A stretch of DNA of 32,792 nucleotides from a virus. The DNA lies in the IMG/VR virus record IMGVR_UViG_3300027712_000086, positions 1-32,792 of that record. One strand, 5' to 3'. The position numbers and the translations under genes are program-made. Below the pieces are notes generated by a model that saw only the letters and a list, made by a program, of their open reading frames with translations, did not search any database and was not told the origin of the DNA. Of this stretch, positions 16,394 through 25,783 are shown piece after piece; the stretch's first letter is position 1, and each line of letters opens with the position of its first letter.

Positions 16394-17515
16394 TTATGCG
16401 TAAACCATTTCTGAAGAATTAACAGTTGCAATCCAACGAAGATTGGTGGCTGCAATTCCTGTTACGGTGATAGATAAACCACCGTTTGTAGTATCTGCTG
16501 TTACTGATACTGCCGTGGTAGCAAGAGACACATCTTGGGCTACTAAAACAGGGGTAACAGCGGCAACAAGTGCAGTTGTACCAGCATTTGCGCCTCGACG
16601 AATTACCGCCGAAAAAGTCCATCCTGATGCTTTATCGGAATCCGCAACTTTCTGACGGCAAAGAATGCTTCCGGTTACTACCATAGCTTGATTGTTGGCA
16701 AGTATGACCTGATTAGTTGCTCCTGCTGTACCAGCATCTGAATTTAATTTAGTAGCGGTTGCATCCGTTGTGGCTGCACCCAACACCATATACCCGCCTT
16801 GAGCATCTCCTGCCGTACCTGATATAATAACTCCGTATGCGTATTTACCGATATAAGCGGCTAAAGCACGCTGCCCAAAAGCATAAGAAACTGAGCTTGT
16901 TGCTTGACTATCTTGTCCTCCCAATATAACAGACCGCGTTCCAGATGCAATACCACCACTACCTCCTATAGCAGTAGAAAATGTTCCTGACGCTGTTGGT
17001 GAATTACCCATAGCAATAGCATTGGCTCCCGTTGCCCCGTATAAACCATTATTGTTCATAGCAGCAGCAAAACAATCTGTTCCTGTTGCATAAGAGCCGC
17101 CCAATGCCACTGAGCCTTCGTTTGTACTAACTACTGACGGTGAACCACCACTGTTATTTCCTAAAGCAACGCTATTTGCTGATTTACCGCTTGTGCGAAT
17201 TGCAATGGTTTGAAAATTTGTTCCATCGCAAAGAATCCCAAGACCTTGCCCTTGTGAAAGCTGCCATGTTGTATTTGCGTCTAGCTTTTCAGTCCCTGCT
17301 GGGTCAATCGTAATAGTTCCCGTGCCGGTATTATTTATTTGAAAATTAAACCCAGCACCAAGTATTGCAGCAGCAGTTATGCCAACGGTAAACGTACCGC
17401 TGGTGCAATTAATAATTCCGTTGTTATCAGATGGCTGAACTGTATAGGCTGCTGTAATATTTCTAATCGTGAGTAGGCCCGCGCCCCCCACTTGAAATGA
17501 CCTAGGAAACGTCAT
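16394..17515 (-). CDS. Fiber/spike-like protein with YadA-type head repeats, 373 aa
   Basis: The N-terminal part (TIRNITAAYTVQPSDNNGII, residues 16-100) is a beta domain common in phage fibers. From about 110 to 225 there is a left-handed beta-roll pattern like the YadA/Hia head: SVALGNNSG, GSVALGGSYATG, AIAMGNSPTASG, STAIGGSGGIASG, SVILGGQDSQAT, YAFGQRALAA. The C-terminal 120 residues are a separate domain (GWTFSAVIRRGANAGTTALV). It probably trimerises and contacts the host surface. I use the ATG at 17515, coupled to the previous TAA; a TTG at 17533 is possible. The ribosome site is weak. Confidence 0.7.
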   Translation of the reverse strand: MTFPRSFQVGGAGLLTIRNITAAYTVQPSDNNGIINCTSGTFTVGITAAAILGAGFNFQINNTGTGTITIDPAGTEKLDANTTWQLSQGQGLGILCDGTNFQTIAIRTSGKSANSVALGNNSGGSPSVVSTNEGSVALGGSYATGTDCFAAAMNNNGLYGATGANAIAMGNSPTASGTFSTAIGGSGGIASGTRSVILGGQDSQATSSVSYAFGQRALAAYIGKYAYGVIISGTAGDAQGGYMVLGAATTDATATKLNSDAGTAGATNQVILANNQAMVVTGSILCRQKVADSDKASGWTFSAVIRRGANAGTTALVAAVTPVLVAQDVSLATTAVSVTADTTNGGLSITVTGIAATNLRWIATVNSSEMVYA

Positions 17516-17516
17516 T

Positions 17517-17960
17517 TTAGTAAGACCCACCAAACGCTTGTACGCTTAATGCAGTGGTTGAAGCCGTAGTAGTTACACCAACTGAAGCATACAAAGCAAA
17601 AGTTGATGGAAGAACCAAAGTGGTATAGCTTTTCTGAGCCAAAAAGGAAGCTGTTGAGGCCGAGGGCGTTACTGCTGTTACCAAAATTTCATCATACAAA
17701 TATGCGGTAGTGCCATCCCACAACCAGATACCCACAACATTTGCTGCAGTTGCCGCTGTCATTGAGGTTGAACATGCTTTGACTTGTATCAAATCAATGC
17801 GGAGTCCATTGGTGCTGGTTGGCACAAAAGCCAAAATGTTAGCCCCAGCAAGTGATGCTGTAGCCGTAGGCCCACGGGTTGTGCAAGCCGTTGCAGCCGC
17901 TAGGGATGCATTGACTGCATAAGGGGTACTTGGAAAAATTGGTGCGGTTCCAGCTGCCAT
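17517..17960 (-). CDS. Small beta-rich structural protein, 147 aa
   Basis: The protein is rich in Ala, Thr, Ser and Val. Strands include RIDLIQVKACSTSMTAATA, NVVGIWLWDGTTAYLYDEI, KSYTTLVLPSTFALYASVG and ALSVQAFGGSY. It resembles small phage head-fiber or fiber-base proteins but I cannot name a family. A strong AAGGAGG site, located inside the end of the big fiber gene, precedes its ATG, and the two genes overlap by one base. This suggests it is made in more copies than the fiber. Confidence 0.65.
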   Translation of the reverse strand: MAAGTAPIFPSTPYAVNASLAAATACTTRGPTATASLAGANILAFVPTSTNGLRIDLIQVKACSTSMTAATAANVVGIWLWDGTTAYLYDEILVTAVTPSASTASFLAQKSYTTLVLPSTFALYASVGVTTTASTTALSVQAFGGSY

Positions 17961-20341
17961 TAGAAGCCTCCTTGAGTTGAGTTAAGGTAAAGAGTTGCGC
18001 CAACTGACGAACCACCGCCGCCAGCAGGAGTTGCCCAAGAACCATCGCCGCGCCAAAAGGTGGTTGCTGATGCTGATGTGCCTGAGTTTAGATTGGTAAC
18101 AGGAAGATTACCCGTCACACCTGTAGTTAAAGGCAAGCCTGTTGCATTTGTAAGCGTTCCACTTGATGGAGTGCCCAAAACGCCACCATTGACTACAAAG
18201 GCTCCAGCAGTGCCTGTATTAACGCCCAAGGCAGTCACCACGCCTGTGCCTGTTGTAGTGGTAGCAGGGGCAACACCAGCACCACCGCCAATTACTATGG
18301 AACTTGCTGCTAAAGCCGAAGATGAAGCCAATGTCCCTGATGCCGAATAGTAAGGAACGCCACCAGATGTTCCTGATGTCAACCCTGTTCCACCATTTGC
18401 AACAGCAACGGTTCCTGTTACGTTACCTGCTGTACCAGCAGTAGCTGCATTTAGATTGGCAACTTGCGTAGTGCTTGCAACCGTAAACGGCGCAGTTCCA
18501 GTAACCACCGTTGATGTAATAACACCAGTAGTTGAGACTGTGGTGAACGCGCCCGTAAAGGCAGTTGTAGCGCCCACAGTGCCGTTGATGTTGATGGAGG
18601 CTGTGCCGGTCAAGTTGGTGACCGTTCCGCTGCTCGGAGTTCCCAAAGCTCCGTTAAAAATGATTGGCGCACCAGCGGAGCCAATTGCAACGCCCAATGC
18701 AGTAGCCACCCCAGTGCCAAGGCCCGACACGCCAGTGGAAATTGGTAGACCTGTTGCACTTGTTAAAGTACCGCTGCTTGGTGTTCCCAAAGCACCACCA
18801 TTGACAACAAAAGCGCCAGCAGAGCCTGTATTGACCCCTAGAGCCGTTACAACGCCTGTACCAGTAGTAGTGGTGCTTGGAGCAACTCCAGCGCCTCCAC
18901 CAATGACTAAAGCATTAGCTGCCAATGCCGCAGATGAAGCCAATGTTCCTGCCGCTGAATAGTAAAGCACGCCGCCGGATGTGCCGGTTGTAAGTCCTGT
19001 ACCGCCATTAGCTACTGGCAGTGCCGTACCCGACAATCCAATTGCCAACGTGCCAGTGGTTGTAATAGGTGAGCCAGTAACTGACAAAAATGCGGGAACA
19101 GTTGCTGCAACGCTGGTTACTGTGCCAGTACCGCTGGCAGTTGAATTTATGGTTTGATTAGGCCATGTTCCGCTTACCGTGACGTTTGTTCCTGCAACGA
19201 TGCTGGGGGTAGCAGTCCCTGTACCACCATTAGCTACTGCTACTATGCCCGTTACATTGGCTGCCGTTCCTGTGGTGTTTTGATTAAGGGTTGGGAACGT
19301 GCAGTTAGTCAACGTACCGCTGGTAGGTGTACCCAAAATAGGAGTCACCAGTGTCGGGCTTGTAGATAGAACATTGTTCCCTGTTCCCGTTGAAGTGGTT
19401 ACTCCTGTACCGCCGTTAAGAACAGGCAATGCCGTACCCGACAGACCAATTGCTAATGTGCCACTGCTCGTAATAGGTGAGCCAGTAACTGACAAAAATG
19501 CTGGTACTGTTGCCGCAACACTGGTAACTGTTCCAGTACCAGCAAGAGTTACCCAAGTTGGCGCACTTGTTGCGTTGCTCTGTAAAACTTGACCAGCAGT
19601 TCCAACTTGCCCATTAAACGCAATTGATCCATTAGTGTTAATGGTCATTGCGTCTGTTGTATTGACAGAACCATTGGTAATGAAACTGATCTTTTGATTG
19701 TCCCAACTACCCATAACCAATGGGCCACCATACGATTCAACAAAACTTGCTAATGGTGTTGAAAATCCATTGTTTGGATAACCCGCAGCAGAATAGCTGT
19801 AGGTTGAGTTATTTATGCCCAATTCAGCATATGCCGTGTGACCGCCATCGTTGACCGCATACGATGCATAGCTTGTGTTAGCTGTGCTTGTGTTTTGTAG
19901 GCTGGTGTACAAATAAAGCGGCTCACTGGCGGTAAATCCAGCAATCACGCCGGAATCAGTGTGTCCTGTTGCGTTTCCTACATTCAAAGAACCGACATTG
20001 GTTACGCCTGATGTGTAAGGTATCAAAACACGGTTATTTGCGTCTTGATTTACTGATTTTTCTGCGGGGTAAGACACAAACACATCTTTTGCGCCAGCCG
20101 CAAATACAATTTTGCTGCCGGTGCTAGATGAAAGAACCGTATCGCGAGACAACGTGCCCGCTGAATACGTCCCAATGCCTACTTCCCATTGCGAATCCAG
20201 CGCAATCGTGTAATAGGTGGTGTTTCCTTCTCCTACCGCGCTAAATGACTGAAAGCCAGTGACCGTGCCATCTAGCGTAAGTGTGCCTGATCCCGTTGTC
20301 GTGGATGTTTGCCTAATCCGATCCCCAAGGATTAGGCTCAT
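17960..20341 (-). CDS. Large tail fiber built from repeats, 793 aa
   Basis: The N-terminal part (residues 1-100) begins [18 protein letters not shown] and [20 protein letters not shown], a common fiber attachment domain. Residues 100-260 hold a carbohydrate-like beta domain. From about 267 on, beta repeat modules dominate, with NGGTG knobs ([14 protein letters not shown]) and GTPSSGTL motifs. Two module types are each present twice (see repeat entries). It ends [18 protein letters not shown], a frequent fiber tip start. It likely binds the host surface. A GGAGG site precedes the ATG, which overlaps the portal stop (ATGA). A fiber here, between portal and scaffold, is unusual. Confidence 0.8.
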   Translation of the reverse strand: MSLILGDRIRQTSTTTGSGTLTLDGTVTGFQSFSAVGEGNTTYYTIALDSQWEVGIGTYSAGTLSRDTVLSSSTGSKIVFAAGAKDVFVSYPAEKSVNQDANNRVLIPYTSGVTNVGSLNVGNATGHTDSGVIAGFTASEPLYLYTSLQNTSTANTSYASYAVNDGGHTAYAELGINNSTYSYSAAGYPNNGFSTPLASFVESYGGPLVMGSWDNQKISFITNGSVNTTDAMTINTNGSIAFNGQVGTAGQVLQSNATSAPTWVTLAGTGTVTSVAATVPAFLSVTGSPITSSGTLAIGLSGTALPVLNGGTGVTTSTGTGNNVLSTSPTLVTPILGTPTSGTLTNCTFPTLNQNTTGTAANVTGIVAVANGGTGTATPSIVAGTNVTVSGTWPNQTINSTASGTGTVTSVAATVPAFLSVTGSPITTTGTLAIGLSGTALPVANGGTGLTTGTSGGVLYYSAAGTLASSAALAANALVIGGGAGVAPSTTTTGTGVVTALGVNTGSAGAFVVNGGALGTPSSGTLTSATGLPISTGVSGLGTGVATALGVAIGSAGAPIIFNGALGTPSSGTVTNLTGTASININGTVGATTAFTGAFTTVSTTGVITSTVVTGTAPFTVASTTQVANLNAATAGTAGNVTGTVAVANGGTGLTSGTSGGVPYYSASGTLASSSALAASSIVIGGGAGVAPATTTTGTGVVTALGVNTGTAGAFVVNGGVLGTPSSGTLTNATGLPLTTGVTGNLPVTNLNSGTSASATTFWRGDGSWATPAGGGGSSVGATLYLNSTQGGF
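18132..18400. repeat. Fiber module B, copy 2
   Basis: This 269-bp unit encodes fiber residues of about 647-736 and is a diverged copy of 18744-19012. Both encode SGGVxYYSAxGTLASSxAL, the [17 protein letters not shown] stretch and [15 protein letters not shown]. Differences are mostly at third codon positions and in a few residues, as in an old duplication kept under selection. Confidence 0.75.
18744..19012. repeat. Fiber module B, copy 1
   Basis: This is the partner of 18132-18400, encoding fiber residues of about 443-532. Between the copies, at about 18560-18743, lies a third, shorter and more diverged version ([16 protein letters not shown], then [13 protein letters not shown]). Confidence 0.75.
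18996..19132. repeat. Fiber module A, copy 2
   Basis: This 137-bp unit encodes [20 protein letters not shown] then [18 protein letters not shown]. It matches 19404-19540 closely, with the same length, and overlaps the edge of module B. Confidence 0.8.
19404..19540. repeat. Fiber module A, copy 1
   Basis: This is the partner of 18996-19132, encoding fiber residues of about 267-312. The only protein changes are at the SS/TT before GTLAIG and at the [14 protein letters not shown] knob. Confidence 0.8.
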
Positions 20342-22656
20342 TGCACAGCCTCCACGCCAACCACCATTCCATCAGGGCCGCGAATGACCCGCTTAGGTGC
20401 GCTCAGTTTTTGCATGGCAGCACCAATGTTTTGCATGGATTCACCGTGCAGATTTGCCATGTTGTCGTGCAAGGCGGTGATCTTATCCATTGCCTGGACA
20501 ATTGTGCCGCCCAGTTCGTTGGTTATTTGTGCAGCCGCTGCTTCAACGACCGGTAGGTCGATTCCAGGGTTGCTACCAATGCGAGCCACCATGATTTTGG
20601 TCGCTGCATCCAGTTCGGCTTTCCATCGTTCATATTCTTCCTTGCCAGCCATTTCACGGGCTTTTATCTGCAATTCGTTGTTTTGCTTGGCAGTCTCAAA
20701 ATCGGCTTTCATTTGCGCCAATTGCATATCGGCTTGCACTTTGGCTTGATGCATCTGAATTTCAAGCTGTGCCTTGCCTTGCTCAATTTGCGCCTGCGCT
20801 TGCAATTTCATTTGCTCAGTCTGTGCTTGGGCTTGCATTTTCATCTGTTCTGCTTGTTGATCAGCCTGCAATTGCATCATCTCAGGAGACGGGCCAGGCT
20901 GCTGTTGTTTAGCCATTGCCGCTTTTTCTTCTAAAGATTTCATGGCGCGTTCGACTGCGCTTTCCAGCCCGCGACCGGCGCGGAACCGGCGCACCAAAAA
21001 CAGCAGCATCTCGGATGCCATTGGCAAGGTTTCGGGCGCTTGGCTAATCATGGGAATTGCTTCACGCAAGAACAGTCCAATGGCTTGGATGGCCTCTTGT
21101 GCGCCTTGTTTCTCTGCTTGTTCATCAATCTGCGCCAAGCTGTCGGCCTCGACCGCAATGTGGAAGTCGCGGATTGTGCTGTTGGACAGCATCTGCACGG
21201 CGGCTTGCAGCAATTGCGGATTTTGCCCATCGGGTGTGTCCATCACGCCGGACATCTGCACAATCAACTCAGGCGGGTAAAACTTGCAGATGACTTGCGC
21301 TTTTAGCTTGAATATGTCGGACGCAAACCGCGCCACATCGCCTTGGCTGCTACGCATCCGCAAGCTGCCAAAGTTCGCCTTTAGCTGCTGTGCGCCAAGG
21401 GTTTCTTGGGCTTTGGACGCGCCGCGCAGGATGTCCGAAATGCCCATGATTTCGTAGATTGCCTGCTTGACTTGCTCCCGTGCGGCGTACAGTTCCCGCA
21501 AGGTGACAATGATGGTCGAAGTGTCCATCATGTCAATAGCGCCCTTCAAGCCGCCTTTTTCCGACATTGCCGCCCATGAGGTCACGGGGAACAGCTTGTT
21601 GTCCACGCCTTCGGTAAACAAACGGCCCAATTCCTTAAATTCAGCATTAAACACGCCGACCGCTTTACAGGCTTTGGTCAGCAAGTAGATGCGCTGGGTC
21701 AGGTTGTCCAGTTCCTGCGCTTGGTCTTCATACTCAGCGTAATCCGGCACGGGGATCATTGTCCCTGTGGTGGTGGTCGCCATCAGCGGGCGCGGGCATG
21801 GGAAGAATTCTTCTAGTTCCAGCGGGTCATCACGCTCATCTAGCGCCTGTGGATAACCTTTGGCAATCCAGCAAACCTTGCCGGTGCGCTTGTTCCAAAT
21901 CTCAAACACCTTGGCTTTTTTGTCATAGGTATTCTTGGCGGTCATTGGATTTTTGGCATCCATGTCCGTGTTGCTGCTATCTAGGCCCACGTTCTTGAAC
22001 ACATCGCCGAAACGCTCCATGCCTTCGTCTTTGGTCATGTATACGGCGCGGGAAACCCACCACACTTCGTCCCATGTGCGGGCTGGGCTATGCAAGAAAT
22101 CTGTCCAATAGACGTAATCGATGGGGCTATGCGCCGCATCAATGCGCTCGGTTGGCTCTTCTTGGGTGTTGTAAATTTGCGCTTCGCCTGGCTCTTCTAC
22201 TTCTACAGCGCCTTCGCTTACTTCGGGCTGTTCGTTAACGATTACCGGCTCATAGCGAATCCACGCCGTACCGCGACCAGGCAGCAATCGGTCTTCCACC
22301 GCGCCGCGCATGGCTTGGTCAAAGTCGCCAAATTGGGTGGTTTCGTATTCCATGACCCGTTCCAGCATCGTGGATGCCAGCCGACCTACAGGGTCTTGAT
22401 CCATGTAGCGGCGGGAAACTTCGGGTTTGGCCTGTCTGCCGTACAGCGCAGGGAATAGCACTTGGATGTTCGACCACAGGATGTTGTAGCGAACACGGGG
22501 CATTTCTACCGCATCGCGCTCATCCCGATAGCGTTTGATAATCTTGTGACCGCGTTTTTCCCACTTGTCAAAGACTTTTTGCGCCGCTTCGATTTGGTCG
22601 TGCCAGTACGGGCCAGGATTTTCACCCTCATATGCGCCGGTTTCTTGGTAGGCCAT
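20338..22656 (-). CDS. Portal protein, 772 aa
   Basis: The N-terminal clip/stem region starts [20 protein letters not shown] and [20 protein letters not shown], and continues [19 protein letters not shown]. The core (about 190-560) includes [39 protein letters not shown], and [10 protein letters not shown]-like [20 protein letters not shown], typical of podovirus portals of 700-800 residues. Residues 590-700 are an unusually Gln/Ala-rich long coiled coil ([20 protein letters not shown]), probably the barrel reaching into the head as in P22. Twelve copies should form the vertex through which DNA enters and leaves. It overlaps the fiber by ATGA. Confidence 0.9.
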   Translation of the reverse strand: MAYQETGAYEGENPGPYWHDQIEAAQKVFDKWEKRGHKIIKRYRDERDAVEMPRVRYNILWSNIQVLFPALYGRQAKPEVSRRYMDQDPVGRLASTMLERVMEYETTQFGDFDQAMRGAVEDRLLPGRGTAWIRYEPVIVNEQPEVSEGAVEVEEPGEAQIYNTQEEPTERIDAAHSPIDYVYWTDFLHSPARTWDEVWWVSRAVYMTKDEGMERFGDVFKNVGLDSSNTDMDAKNPMTAKNTYDKKAKVFEIWNKRTGKVCWIAKGYPQALDERDDPLELEEFFPCPRPLMATTTTGTMIPVPDYAEYEDQAQELDNLTQRIYLLTKACKAVGVFNAEFKELGRLFTEGVDNKLFPVTSWAAMSEKGGLKGAIDMMDTSTIIVTLRELYAAREQVKQAIYEIMGISDILRGASKAQETLGAQQLKANFGSLRMRSSQGDVARFASDIFKLKAQVICKFYPPELIVQMSGVMDTPDGQNPQLLQAAVQMLSNSTIRDFHIAVEADSLAQIDEQAEKQGAQEAIQAIGLFLREAIPMISQAPETLPMASEMLLFLVRRFRAGRGLESAVERAMKSLEEKAAMAKQQQPGPSPEMMQLQADQQAEQMKMQAQAQTEQMKLQAQAQIEQGKAQLEIQMHQAKVQADMQLAQMKADFETAKQNNELQIKAREMAGKEEYERWKAELDAATKIMVARIGSNPGIDLPVVEAAAAQITNELGGTIVQAMDKITALHDNMANLHGESMQNIGAAMQKLSAPKRVIRGPDGMVVGVEAVQ

Positions 22657-22931
22657 TAGTTACCCGCAGCAAAGAAGAATGTCACATCCAAAGTGCCGCC
22701 AACAGTAGCGTAAAGGCTCACGCCCACATTAGCAGGGAATCGGTGAAACCCGATGGCGGGCGTAATCGTGCCCGACATTACTTCGCCGCTTGCGCCGCCA
22801 TTGCGTAGCACCAAAGTGCCCACGGTTGTGCTGTTAACGTAAAAGCCAATCAATTGGCAAGGGCCGGTGCTGACTGCGCCGGTTGCTGTGATGTTCTTGT
22901 ACCCACCGACTTCTGCTACTGGCTGGCTCAT
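22656..22931 (-). CDS. Small beta protein between terminase and portal, 91 aa
   Basis: The protein is all-beta in appearance: VGGYKNITATGAVSTGPCQL, then GFYVNSTTVGTLVLRNGG and GTLDVTFFFAAGN. It resembles small head-fiber or decoration-like proteins that phages often encode next to the portal. I cannot name a family. The ATG overlaps the terminase stop (ATGA), and its own stop overlaps the portal start. Confidence 0.7.
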   Translation of the reverse strand: MSQPVAEVGGYKNITATGAVSTGPCQLIGFYVNSTTVGTLVLRNGGASGEVMSGTITPAIGFHRFPANVGVSLYATVGGTLDVTFFFAAGN

Positions 22932-24250
22932 ATTCGTTCTCCACGATGATGTTGCGTGTCATATTCCCACAACTCATCCAATGTGATGGTTTGCAGGGTC
23001 TTGCCCTTGGGCGGCGTTTGATCTCTAGCCTCTTGCCGGTAGGCCACGGCTAACATTCTAAATGCATCCGCTGGGTGTGAACACCAATCATGGCGGGGAT
23101 TTTGTCGAAATGCCTTCTTGTCTTCGTCGTATTCCCGCTGATATTGGCGCAGCGCCTCTAGCCCTTCCTCACAGCTTGGGTCGAAATAACACTTTGGCAG
23201 CACCATCCTGACCGCCTGGATGCCATCTTGAATGCCAATCTCAGGCACGATTGCCAGCTTACTCATGCCGCCTAGGTGCGCCGCAAGCTGTTCCACAATG
23301 GATTTGCCGCCCGATGCCAGCGTCTTGGCCCGTGCGTCATGCGGTAGGTAGTGCTTGGTGTACCGGTAGCCCTTGTCGATCACCACTTGGGCTATGTCCT
23401 CAATGCCTGCGCCGCTGACGGCGTAATAGTCCATGACCCTGATTTCGTTTCGGATCACTTGATAGAACCAAATGGCGGTATCGTCTCGATAGCCTAAGTC
23501 CCATGCGGTATAAACCGGCGCATCAGGATCAAACGGCAATTCCCTTATCCGACCTTCGTCTTGCGCCAAGCGCATCTCTTGCCCGTAGTACGCGCCCATG
23601 ATTGCCGCATCAAAGCTGCATTCATATTCTTGATCAAACTGATCTTGGCTCAATTGCGCCCGTGCCGCCTCCAATTCAGAGTCAGGCAGGATTTTGCTTA
23701 CAGAAGCTGGTAGGCGCAGCAGAAACCAATCCGGCGTTCCCTGGCTAACCTTGTAGATGTCGTGGAACTGATTTTTACCCTTGGGTGTGCCGCCAAAGAC
23801 CGCCCAACCTAGCCGGTCGGACAGCGTAGGCCGGATCACATTGCCCCACACGCTAGGCTTAAAATCGCCGTATTCGTCAAGGTATACGCCGTTAAAGCCC
23901 AGGCCACGCATAGCGTCAGCGTTATCTGAGCCAAACAGCATGATCTTTGCGCCGTTAATCAATTCCACCATTAAATCGGCTTCGTTTGTGTTTTTGGTGA
24001 TTGGCGCAGCGTAATGCTTAAGGTAGTCCCATGCCACCCGCTTGGCCTGGCTGCGAAAAGGGGCAATGTACGCATATTGGGCGCTGCGGTTGCCCTCGGT
24101 GATTGCCCGCTTAATCACATCGTTGATTGCCGCCACGGTCTTACCGGCTCTTCGGTGGGCGACCAAACATGACCAACGGGTCGTGCGGTTATGGAACGGC
24201 ATGAATGCGTCCCGAGGGCTGTACGGCAGGATTATTTCCCGCTTGCCCAT
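22928..24250 (-). CDS. terL: Terminase large subunit, 440 aa
   Basis: This is the DNA-packaging motor and nuclease. The ATPase shows an arginine-rich Walker A, AHRRAGKT (residues 31-38), Walker B GVYLDEYGDF with D125 and E126, and the coupling motif GGTPKGKN (153-160). The RNase H-like nuclease carries D251 in AWDLGYRDD, D305 in LPHDAR and D395 in HPADAFRM. The length is short but usual for phages of this kind. The gene follows the small subunit with an 18-base overlap and precedes the portal, the classical order. Confidence 0.95.
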   Translation of the reverse strand: MGKREIILPYSPRDAFMPFHNRTTRWSCLVAHRRAGKTVAAINDVIKRAITEGNRSAQYAYIAPFRSQAKRVAWDYLKHYAAPITKNTNEADLMVELINGAKIMLFGSDNADAMRGLGFNGVYLDEYGDFKPSVWGNVIRPTLSDRLGWAVFGGTPKGKNQFHDIYKVSQGTPDWFLLRLPASVSKILPDSELEAARAQLSQDQFDQEYECSFDAAIMGAYYGQEMRLAQDEGRIRELPFDPDAPVYTAWDLGYRDDTAIWFYQVIRNEIRVMDYYAVSGAGIEDIAQVVIDKGYRYTKHYLPHDARAKTLASGGKSIVEQLAAHLGGMSKLAIVPEIGIQDGIQAVRMVLPKCYFDPSCEEGLEALRQYQREYDEDKKAFRQNPRHDWCSHPADAFRMLAVAYRQEARDQTPPKGKTLQTITLDELWEYDTQHHRGERI

Positions 24251-24549
24251 GTCACCACCATTTCCACCGGCCCTTGGTCAGCGCCTGTGACTTCAGTCCT
24301 TGCCAGCTTAGGCACATGGTATTCCACGACAGACTGAAACAACTCAAACGCTTTTGCCGGATTGGGCTTGATGTCATGCTTGGGATCGCCGTATGCGACC
24401 TTATCGAGCCAATCGGTTAATCTGTGGGCATTGTCATTGACAAACAGCGCAATCGCCTCACGCGCCTCTTGCGTTAGCTTGTTGGGCGTTCCTGCACTGC
24501 GACCACCCGTTTTCTTTCTAGTATTGCCTACTTTAGATTCTGAAGTCAT
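24232..24549 (-). CDS. terS: Terminase small subunit-like protein, 105 aa
   Basis: Residues 12-30 (KKTGGRSAGTPNKLTQEAR) match a DNA-binding start found in many small proteins placed before terL. The middle (ALFVNDNAHRLTDWLDKVAY) and KAFELFQSVVEYHVPKLA are helical, as in terminase small subunits, which recognise phage DNA and feed it to the large subunit. The call rests on the motif and the adjacent, overlapping terL. The start has a weak ribosome site. Confidence 0.8.
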   Translation of the reverse strand: MTSESKVGNTRKKTGGRSAGTPNKLTQEAREAIALFVNDNAHRLTDWLDKVAYGDPKHDIKPNPAKAFELFQSVVEYHVPKLARTEVTGADQGPVEMVVTWASGK

Positions 24550-24563
24550 AAAGAACCCATTCT

Positions 24564-24713
24564 TTATTTCTTTTTAGTCTTTTGCGTTTTAGCTTGGTCA
24601 GCCTTGTTGAATTCCTTGGCTACCTTCACCGGAATGTTTGCCATTTTTGCAAATTTAGGGTTGTGGGCGGCTGCTGCCATGAATTTGGCTTGTTTGCTGC
24701 TAGTGCTCGGCAT
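24564..24713 (-). CDS. Small basic phage protein, 49 aa
   Basis: A short gene between the GT8-like gene and terS. The protein reads MPSTSSKQAKFMAAAAHNP, then KFAKMANIPVKVAKEFNK, and ends in Lys-rich KTKKK. This SKKQAKFMAAAAHNPxFAK pattern is a small conserved phage family of unknown function, often beside terminase. AAGGACG precedes the ATG. It overlaps the GT8 gene by 14 bases. The role may be in DNA binding or packaging, but this is not shown. Confidence 0.8.
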   Translation of the reverse strand: MPSTSSKQAKFMAAAAHNPKFAKMANIPVKVAKEFNKADQAKTQKTKKK

Positions 24714-25383
24714 ATGCGTCCTTCATGTGAATTAAGCCGTTTAGCATCCGGCTCTTTGTGTTGAACCAAGGTTTACTGTAATCACAATTGGCGTAATGGT
24801 CAAATTCGGGAATGCCCAGCGTGTAATGGGCAATCTTTGTCCGCAAATGGTCGTGTTCGCCTACCAGCACGTTCCATTCCCTTGGCAATTCACCGATCAA
24901 TAAGTCGGGCAACCATTGGAATCGGTGCAGTTCCTCGCCTGTTGATTCCTCAATGAATTCGGGTGTCAGCACCTTATTGCGGCTATGTTCGCAGTTCCAC
25001 AGCACCACGCTTGACCAGTTTTTCCTTGGGTAGTCGCCGTTTCGGGATTCCATCGGTGTGCCAATGTACTTCTTTGGGTGTTTGGTCTGATAGTCATGCT
25101 TGACCACCTGGACGGCATAGCGCGGATCAAACAGGCTTTCCAAGTCTTCAATGTCTGCCAGCATCAGCATATCGCTGCCATCCAAAAAGATGGCTTTTCC
25201 CTGATATCCGCACAGAAATGGAACTAAAAACCGCTGATAGGTAAATGCGTTTGTGCCGTCCCGCTGCTTGCCGGATAGGGGCGTTATGCTGACCAGCCCC
25301 TTGGTGCGCTCTATGACCGATTGGCAGAATACATGGTAGCCCACGGCTTCCCGAGGGTCATATCCTGCAAATATGCGGATCAT
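24700..25383 (-). CDS. GT8-like glycosyltransferase, 227 aa
   Basis: The start IRIFAGYDPREAVGYHVF (residues 2-19) is the nucleotide-sugar-binding start of the GT8-like family. The DxD-type metal motif is AIFLDGSDMLMLADIEDL (64-81, with D68 and D71). The GT-A fold continues with PLSGKQRDGTNAF and KNWSSVVLWNCEHS, and the C-terminal half contains HYTLGIPEF, whose His commonly coordinates the metal. It should transfer a hexose from a nucleotide sugar; the acceptor is unknown. It overlaps the Dps-like gene by ATGA. Confidence 0.75.
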   Translation of the reverse strand: MIRIFAGYDPREAVGYHVFCQSVIERTKGLVSITPLSGKQRDGTNAFTYQRFLVPFLCGYQGKAIFLDGSDMLMLADIEDLESLFDPRYAVQVVKHDYQTKHPKKYIGTPMESRNGDYPRKNWSSVVLWNCEHSRNKVLTPEFIEESTGEELHRFQWLPDLLIGELPREWNVLVGEHDHLRTKIAHYTLGIPEFDHYANCDYSKPWFNTKSRMLNGLIHMKDAYAEH

Positions 25384-25736
25384 TTGAGGGTTAGCTTGTA
25401 AATCGTAGAGTCCACCAACGCGGCAATTTCGTCCACGATGTTTTGCAATTCGCTGTCTTCCGGCAAAGCAACGCGATTCTTCTCAATGAAAGCCTTGAGG
25501 CTTGCCATGTACTTCTGCGGGTCTTTGGCGTTGTGGAAGTTCTCGGGGTAATCCTTGATCTTTTCGTACGCGCCGCTGTATGCCTCGGCAAACTGGTCGG
25601 TCAGTTCAATGATTTCGGTGTAGTACGCGCCCAAAGCCATGTGCACCGCAAAACTATCGGTTGCCAAATGCATGAAATGGGTGACCGTGCCGCTGTGCAG
25701 CATGGTCGAAATAAAGTCCGCGACATTGTTTTTCAT
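25380..25736 (-). CDS. Ferritin/Dps-like small phage protein (DUF5856-like), 118 aa
   Basis: Residues 7-50 (FISTMLHSGTVTHFMHLATD, then SFAVHMALGAYYTEIIELTD and FAEAYSG) form two helices with spaced His, Glu and Asp like the start of Dps or ferritin-like four-helix proteins. This resembles a small phage family I remember as DUF5856. The rest (residues 55-118) is helical. No enzyme role is known for it. A GAGGTGG site precedes the ATG, and the gene overlaps the GT8 gene by ATGA. Confidence 0.65.
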   Translation of the reverse strand: MKNNVADFISTMLHSGTVTHFMHLATDSFAVHMALGAYYTEIIELTDQFAEAYSGAYEKIKDYPENFHNAKDPQKYMASLKAFIEKNRVALPEDSELQNIVDEIAALVDSTIYKLTLK

Positions 25737-25754
25737 TGCGCCACCTCTAAAACC

Positions 25755-25771
25755 CCATTGTAAGGCAATGG
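25755..25771. repeat. Hairpin-forming inverted repeat in the spacer
   Basis: CCATTG and CAATGG are perfect 6-bp arms around TAAGG. On the minus strand it is followed by GGTTTTAG. It lies in the 47-base spacer after the micro-ORF at 25784-25819. It could weakly pause transcription; it is too short for a firm terminator call. Confidence 0.4.
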
Positions 25772-25783
25772 TACGTCTTTAGG

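Noticed and set aside
18456-18962. 168-codon plus-strand frame with Val/Pro-rich protein
   Set aside because: It is the reverse image of the fiber repeats and shares their periodicity; no ribosome site is present.
17960-20341. Repeats considered as a CRISPR array
   Set aside because: Units are long, coding, in frame and have no spacers of even size; they are protein modules.
25755-25771. Hairpin considered as an intrinsic terminator
   Set aside because: The stem is 6 bp with only three G-C pairs and the T-run is four bases after two Gs; too weak for a terminator call.
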